From: Epiperipatus broadwayi
Taxonomy: Eukaryota > Onychophora > Udeonychophora > Euonychophora > Peripatidae
DNA: 64,000 nucleotides
Reading direction: 5' to 3'
Assembly: GCA_028023455.1 (NCBI GenBank)
Contig: JAQFVV010000182.1
Location: 62,001 to 126,000 of the forward strand
Shown here one piece after another: positions 58,606-64,000 of the stretch (positions within the stretch are counted from its first letter, which is position 1; each line of letters opens with the position of its first letter). Below the pieces are notes generated by a model. That model made no database searches. It was not told the origin of the DNA and worked only from the letters and a program-made list of their open reading frames with translations. Both the position numbers and the translations under genes were made by a program.

Positions 58606-60199
58606 TTATTAATACAACATATTAGACATTCAACATTTAATAATAGATGATGGAAATAGTCCAACATACCACATTATTCAGCTTAAATTTATTTAGCAAA
58701 TGAAAGATATCTTCATTTAAATTTTTATTTATTATTTTGTGATTCTAAGAGTAATTTTTAAATAATTACTGAATATTTTTCACTATATATTCTAATACTC
58801 CAATCCCTATAATATTTTAAATCATCCTAATATTTTTTGTGTGAGTAGGCATGAAACCATTTTGTCTATAAAGTTCTTTAAAAGCAAGGACAGATTTTAC
58901 TATGTTCTATAATTAATCAGTCATGATCAGGCAAAAATGTGTGTAATGAAGACATAAAAACTGAGTATCCTTTTGTATTAATATATATTTGATAGGTATT
59001 TATTAGTGTATTATGTTTCACATTGTTACTGTATTTTATCATTTCTTGGATCCCAGATTAGTAACATTAAGATGAGATTCACAACCTTCATTATTGTATA
59101 TACAATTTTTATATCTATGATTTAAAATAATATAAATATTAACCAATTGCATTATCATATTTCTTGTATTACCATTATTTTCCATTTGCATAGTTTTACT
59201 TTATAAAAATTTATTATCCTTTTTTGTTGTTGTTGAATAGATATTTTTGCTTTTTTCCCTCCAATTTCTGACTATTCTGGCTTTAACTAGATCATTAAAT
59301 CTCTTTGAATTATCTAAAAGTTTAATTTTGAGGCTTTTGCATTGTCTACTTTTAACAGTGGTATGTTATCAGGCTGAATTTTTTAATGTATTAGTATGTT
59401 TAGAGATTTTATTTTTCAAGCTCATATTCCCAGAATTTCATTTTTATTATCCTTACATTTACAAAGTCAATTTATGTAATAATAATAATATATGGTCATC
59501 CCCCCCCCCCCAATATATATTTTATTTAAGAAGCTAAATTATATAATAATCTCATTGGAATAATAGGATCCCTAGTTAATTTATATTCCACGTAAGATTG
59601 TCAATTTATGTAGCAATACAATTTTGTGTGATCAATCCTATCATAATCTGGTTTTGTTTCAAGCAGTTAGATTTTAGATAATTTAAATAGCTTCATAGAT
59701 CTCCACTAATTCATTTTTCTAACCAATTTTATTTATAAAGAAGACAAATAGAAAAATAATGCTGATTGATGTTTTAAGTTAGGCATTCAATCATGCATCT
59801 AAAATGTATGTCTAACATTTCCCAGAATTTTAAATTGTGAACACATGAAATCCAATGAATGGCCAGCTGAGCATTAGAAGTTAACCAGATCAAGGGAAAA
59901 AATATCAGAAGTTTAAAGTAAATTTAAAAGTAAAACAAATATTCAATTATATGAAAGAATTTATTAAATATATACAATAGATGTAAATTGTATATAATGG
60001 ACAACTGATATCAAAACTAAAATATGATATACTGTATATGAAAAATAATATAGTTTTTACTCTATGTGAATTATAAAAATAATCAAAATATTTAACTTTG
60101 TAATTACTATTTCATAAATCAAATTTTTATTTTCATTTTAAATAATGTAACCAAGCAAAAGAACAAAGGCTATTTTAATACATAAAATACATGGGAATA
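58606..60199. other. AT-rich non-coding, C-run
   Basis: A 12-base C-run at 59500-59511 lies beside a TA-rich stretch. The open frame 59247-59537 is hydrophobic, spans that C-run and has no start context or family features. I did not call it a gene. Confidence 0.4.
59500..59511. repeat. 12-base C homopolymer
   Basis: An unbroken C-run in an AT-rich context, also a likely site of sequencing or assembly error. Confidence 0.95.
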
Positions 60200-60560
60200 A
60201 AAATTATAAAATATTCCGACCGAAACTTATTGTAATTTAATGATAAAAGTGTTTCTAATTTTCTTTCCTTTATATAACTATTGCGAATATTCAAAATATT
60301 CGTTCAAATTATTTGTGCCCATAGATTAAATTTAAACCATCAAGTCATTGAAAGATTTTAGATAATCAATTACCTCGCAATCTATCTTATTCAAATAACA
60401 TACTAGTATTAAACAAGGAAGGCATTTCAAGATAATTTTCAACGGAGTTTTTGTTTTAGAAAAAATAAATGTACTCATCAATCTTATAATTTTTCATATA
60501 GGTTATGTGATCAATTTATTTATTACATTTAATGTAGACAGATTTATTATTATCTTGCCA
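60200..60560 (+). repeat. dispersed repeat R, copy 2
   Basis: See 51141-51600. Blocks 'agattaaattt', 'gaaagattttagataatcaa', 'actagtattaaacaagga' and 'ttttcatatag(g)' occur in the same order and orientation. Confidence 0.6.
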
Positions 60561-60711
60561 AAAATTAATACAAATTAAACGCGTTAGAATTTATGTGTAA
60601 TGAACTTTGCATTTTAAAGTTAATTCCTAAAAAACAACAACAACTTTAAACCATAGGCCGAGTGATTGATTACCTCAGACATCCATGTAATAGATTTTAC
60701 TTTCATGTCAA

Positions 60712-60832
60712 TAAAAGGGATTTGAACACAGACTTTCAAGCTGCCTTCAGCTATCTACTCCATCTTATATAGCCGATACACATGTGAAAAAGATAAATAA
60801 TCTCCAATATATGTATTACATCTTAAAGTTCG
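60712..60832 (+). repeat. foldback family 2, left arm fragment
   Basis: 'gggatttgaacacagacttt', 'caagctgccttcagctatct', 'gatacacatgtgaaaaagat' and 'aataatctccaatatatgta' match the left arm at 35861-35970. Confidence 0.75.
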
Positions 60833-62259
60833 GTATTTATAATATACCAGTATTGATTTACTTCATGTGAATAATCATTTAGAGAATCTACCAAAAGCCT
60901 TTGTACTTCAAAACTTATCTCAGTTTTTAATACTTCAAAAATTAATTCTTTCTCATGTGACTTGTTTTTATCTTTTATATAATTGCATTTTTTTCAGTGA
61001 CTTTTTAAAAAATTATGTTGTTATTAAATAATTACTAAACAAAAGATTTTGTATGTAAGGATAACTTAAAATAATAGAATAAATATGAAAAATATAATTT
61101 TATTCTGACATTTGTAAACATACAAATTTATACATTACTTGATATCTTTTTGTTTATGGATTTTTTAAGCAGTCCATTTGATAAAATATATTTCACAGAG
61201 TTATTGTCATCGAAAGAGATCATATGTCAATATATATTTATTTGTAATATAATTGTAGTTATCAAATCAGATTTAATGCAAAGTATAATGATTAGATATT
61301 TGGAGATTTTTTACATCTTGATAACAATTTTAGTTTTACATGTAATAAAAGTTACAAAATCTTAAAAATCATGGCTCAACATTTTATGTACTTTATTAAA
61401 ACATTAGTTTGACAAAAAAAGCTTTGATATTTGTTTTAAGTAAACTTCATGCCTCAATTTAAAGTGTGAGTTTCTGTGATAGTCAGTACCTGCTGAGATC
61501 AAGTGAAATGTAATCTAGCTATTCCTGGAAAGCTTTTAGTTTCATCAGCACTTCACAAAATTTATCACAACTTCTTTTATTTAATAAAATAAATGCTGCA
61601 CTTAATAAAACTTAATGAAATCAGGATAATAGATAAAACCGCTATATATAAGTACAAATAGAAATACTTCCAATGAATTAAAACTCTAAAATGAATGATC
61701 ATGACAGAAATATTACTTTTGATAACAATGTTTTCAAGTCTTCACATAGTTTTTTTTAAAAAAAAAATTGCTGTGCATGCATCAAAGCTGTGATTTGTCA
61801 ACAATCATTGTAATAAAATCAGAATTTGGGTATTGATGGATGTGGGGAAAACATAACTTTATATGATGTTTCTTCCTAGATCATGAAAGATAAAACATCT
61901 GAAAATGGTGGATAAAGGTTTCACTATATATATGAAATTAAAAATAGATATAAAACATATCTGTTATTTATTTAAAATAATGACCTTTCCATTATACATT
62001 TCATTTTCTTTGCAGACATTTAGCTTATGACAGAATTAAAATATTAAATAAATTTCTAAACAGTAATATTTTTAGTTTTATAATACCTATGAGTTATTTT
62101 TTATTATGTTTAATCACTAGATTAGTGAAATGAGTTTTTCGAAAAGTTATTATTTTAAAATAATAGCTATTATTTTAATAATAATATAACAAACAAAAAA
62201 ACATATTGTAAAAATGATGAGATTCTTTATAAATTTTTGTAAATTATTTCTTTGCAATT
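60833..62259. other. AT-rich non-coding, no feature seen
   Basis: The open frame 61150-61365 is AT-rich and hydrophobic with no support. Confidence 0.4.
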
Positions 62260-62973
62260 GAGTTTGAACTCATTCGCTAATTTTTTTGTCAATTTATTTC
62301 ATATAAAATTGAAAACGTATGCGAACTATGTCAGAGAGAATCAGAAACACAATCACATTTTCTAGTCGCGTGCCCCATGCTTAATAATACCCGGTGCGAT
62401 ATTCCCAAAATATTTAAAAATAAAGATTTCAACATACATACATTTATCAATTCATTTAAAAAAGGTGTTTATGCACACATTCAAGCCAGCACATTTATAC
62501 TATCCTCATTATGGCATACCAGATGTACACTGTTCAAACACAAGAAGACACCTTAATACATTTAAGAACAAAATGGACATTATATGCATAAGGGATGAAA
62601 AAATTTCACCAACACTAACATTTATTCAGACACATGGTCACTAATGTGACTTTGCTTGGATTTATGACATGACTCACTATTATAAAATGATAATTAAATG
62701 CAAAAACCACATTAATGCAATGATGTACATAGAAAGATGTAAATCCTATGCAGCAGTCAGAAAATGTTAAGCTTTCAAAATTGTATTTATTTTTTCTGTT
62801 AATATAGATTTGTAATTTTTCCCATCTCTAGTATGGAATAAAGGTACAGAATATATAATGCAAATTATATATCTTCCTTTGTTTAAAATCTCATTTCTTA
62901 CTCTATCCTGTGCATGTGGTACTAAGTACTGTTTTATAAACTTATAGTTCAATAAAGTCTTTTGAAATTAAAA
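62260..62973 (+). mobile_element. LINE family L copy C: 3' end only
   Basis: Plus-strand frame ENVCELCQRESETQSHFLVA then CPMLNN (62311 on) is the best-preserved C-terminal knuckle of the family (CxxC...E...H...C). It is followed by WHTRCTLFKHKKTP and the decayed DEKISPTLTFIQTHGH, which aligns with the DGKIACPDIFAATW of copy B. It ends near 'caataaagtcttttgaaatt'. 5'-truncated, as is usual for LINEs. The minus-strand open frame 62767-62952 is antisense. Confidence 0.75.
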
Positions 62974-64000
62974 TTCAGTTAATTAGAAACAGGTAGATTT
63001 CAATATAGACTGACTTTTTATAGCCTTACAAAAGATTTATGCTAAAATAAAAATTACTAAATCAGTTTAATGAGAATCAGAAGAGTTTACTGGTAGTTAA
63101 TTGCTACAGACTAATAAAACAAAACATATATTTACACATGAAGGCATATCTTTATGTGTATGGTAAGTCCCCCATATTTATAACTTAATGGTTCCAAGCT
63201 CTCACATGATGCTTAAAATTCATGGATAATACCAAACTATATATTTATGTGTGTATAATAAAAATCATGTACAAGTGTTGTAATAAATTAATTAATTGTT
63301 TAATATAAATATTATTTTAGCTAAATGTATTTTCAAAGTAGTACATGATAACAGCAAGGGAATGTCATGATTGTAATTCATTGTACCAAAAATACATTTT
63401 GTTAAAATAATTATCTATATTTAAAAATTAATTTGTATGCCAGTGCATATTGGTCACAATTTATTACATATAAAGGTAATGAAGTATCATTATTTCTACA
63501 TACATATATATTTTATTTTAAACAGATATATACATATCTATGACACAAATTAAAATATAAGCATGCTAAAAGATTAAGAAAAGAAACTAACAAAAAATAG
63601 AGTAATATAGTTATGAAGAAGATAATACTACATAAAGAAAACACTTCGTGATATTTTTAGATTTAATGATTTTAGATCATTTGTAAACTTTAATGTTTGA
63701 AATAAAATAAACACTGAATATATTATTTATAAATTAACTTTATTTAATAATTAATTGTAAAATTATACACATTAAGGCAGTAACAAAAACAATACAGAAA
63801 TGGAATATAGTTACTAAAAAGATTTCAGTAATAAATTGAAAGATAATATTTATGGATGGATATACTTAAATCTAAGTCAATGTTGAACTCCTATTGTCTT
63901 AGTTTTGGGGGCATTTAAACAATATATATTTGGTAATTCATAGTTGTAATATGGTGAATATAAAATACTACATTTTCATAGTGATTGCAATGGGGCTAAC
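62974..64000. other. AT-rich non-coding to window end
   Basis: No coding or repeat feature that I can support. Confidence 0.4.

Noticed and set aside
59247-59537. 96-codon hydrophobic open frame
   Set aside because: Runs through a C12 homopolymer and TA-rich tract. Leucine/phenylalanine-rich as expected of AT-rich noise, with no recognised domain.
1-64000. CRISPR arrays, operons, ribosome-binding sites or other prokaryotic features
   Set aside because: Introns, polyadenylation signals and animal retroelements show a eukaryotic genome; no spaced direct-repeat array was seen.
1-64000. Naming the species (for example a cephalopod or Hydra)
   Set aside because: Base composition and repeat mix are compatible with several invertebrate groups, and no host protein was recognised.

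Overview
The window is an AT-rich (about a quarter G+C by eye, not computed), intron-rich animal genomic segment. There is no bacterial-style gene packing. It is mostly introns or intergenic DNA filled with decayed transposable elements: RTE-type and Jockey/I-type LINEs, Penelope-like elements (PLE), relics of Merlin (ISXO2-like) and pogo/Tigger transposases, piggyBac-like TTAA elements, foldback repeats, a tRNA-derived retroposon and an LTR relic. This mix and the long introns suggest a marine or freshwater invertebrate (mollusc, cnidarian or flatworm are all possible). I cannot name the species.

Host coding signal is sparse. On the + strand an exon at 2788-3001 ends in a consensus GTAAGT donor in phase 1. 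Three later exons, at 7888, 33300 and 50274, each follow a strong polypyrimidine-AG acceptor, each supply exactly the two bases needed to complete the split codon (always Ser), and each soon reaches a stop. They fit one gene with three alternative C-termini spread over about 47 kb. I do not recognise the protein. On the - strand a short 3'-terminal-looking exon (22236-22352) with a poly(A) signal lies inside the large intron, with a second coding-like segment nearby (22813-22952).

Layout: 1-2060, an RTE LINE with a twin-priming type inversion; 2788-7979, first exon and first alternative terminal exon; 9087-11740, a cluster of foldback family 1, one copy split by a 1.7 kb insertion; 13160-14310, a PLE relic with GIY-YIG remnant; 15791-15878, a tRNA-derived retroposon with target duplication; 21530-21898, an LTR and primer-binding-site relic; 22.2-23.0 kb, minus-strand coding-like exons; 23905-25612, a terminal-inverted-repeat (TIR) element with a perfect 8-bp target duplication; 28.37-31.39 kb, an RTE fragment split by two TIR elements, one of which holds another foldback; 31.9-32.73 kb, a Merlin transposase relic; 33300, second terminal exon; 33.74-34.03 kb and 35.85-36.19 kb, complete foldbacks; 37.7-38.4 kb and 42.05-42.86 kb, a piggyBac-like pair in opposite orientation; 39.5-45.8, 53.3-57.4 and 62.3-63.0 kb, three same-strand copies of one LINE family, the second carrying a PLE fragment; 48.06-49.34 kb, a pogo/Tigger relic; 50274, third terminal exon. 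Everything from 57.4 kb onward is repeat-bearing noncoding DNA.

Many insertions can be ordered in time because the interrupted reading frame, or a sister copy of the same element, preserves the empty site.
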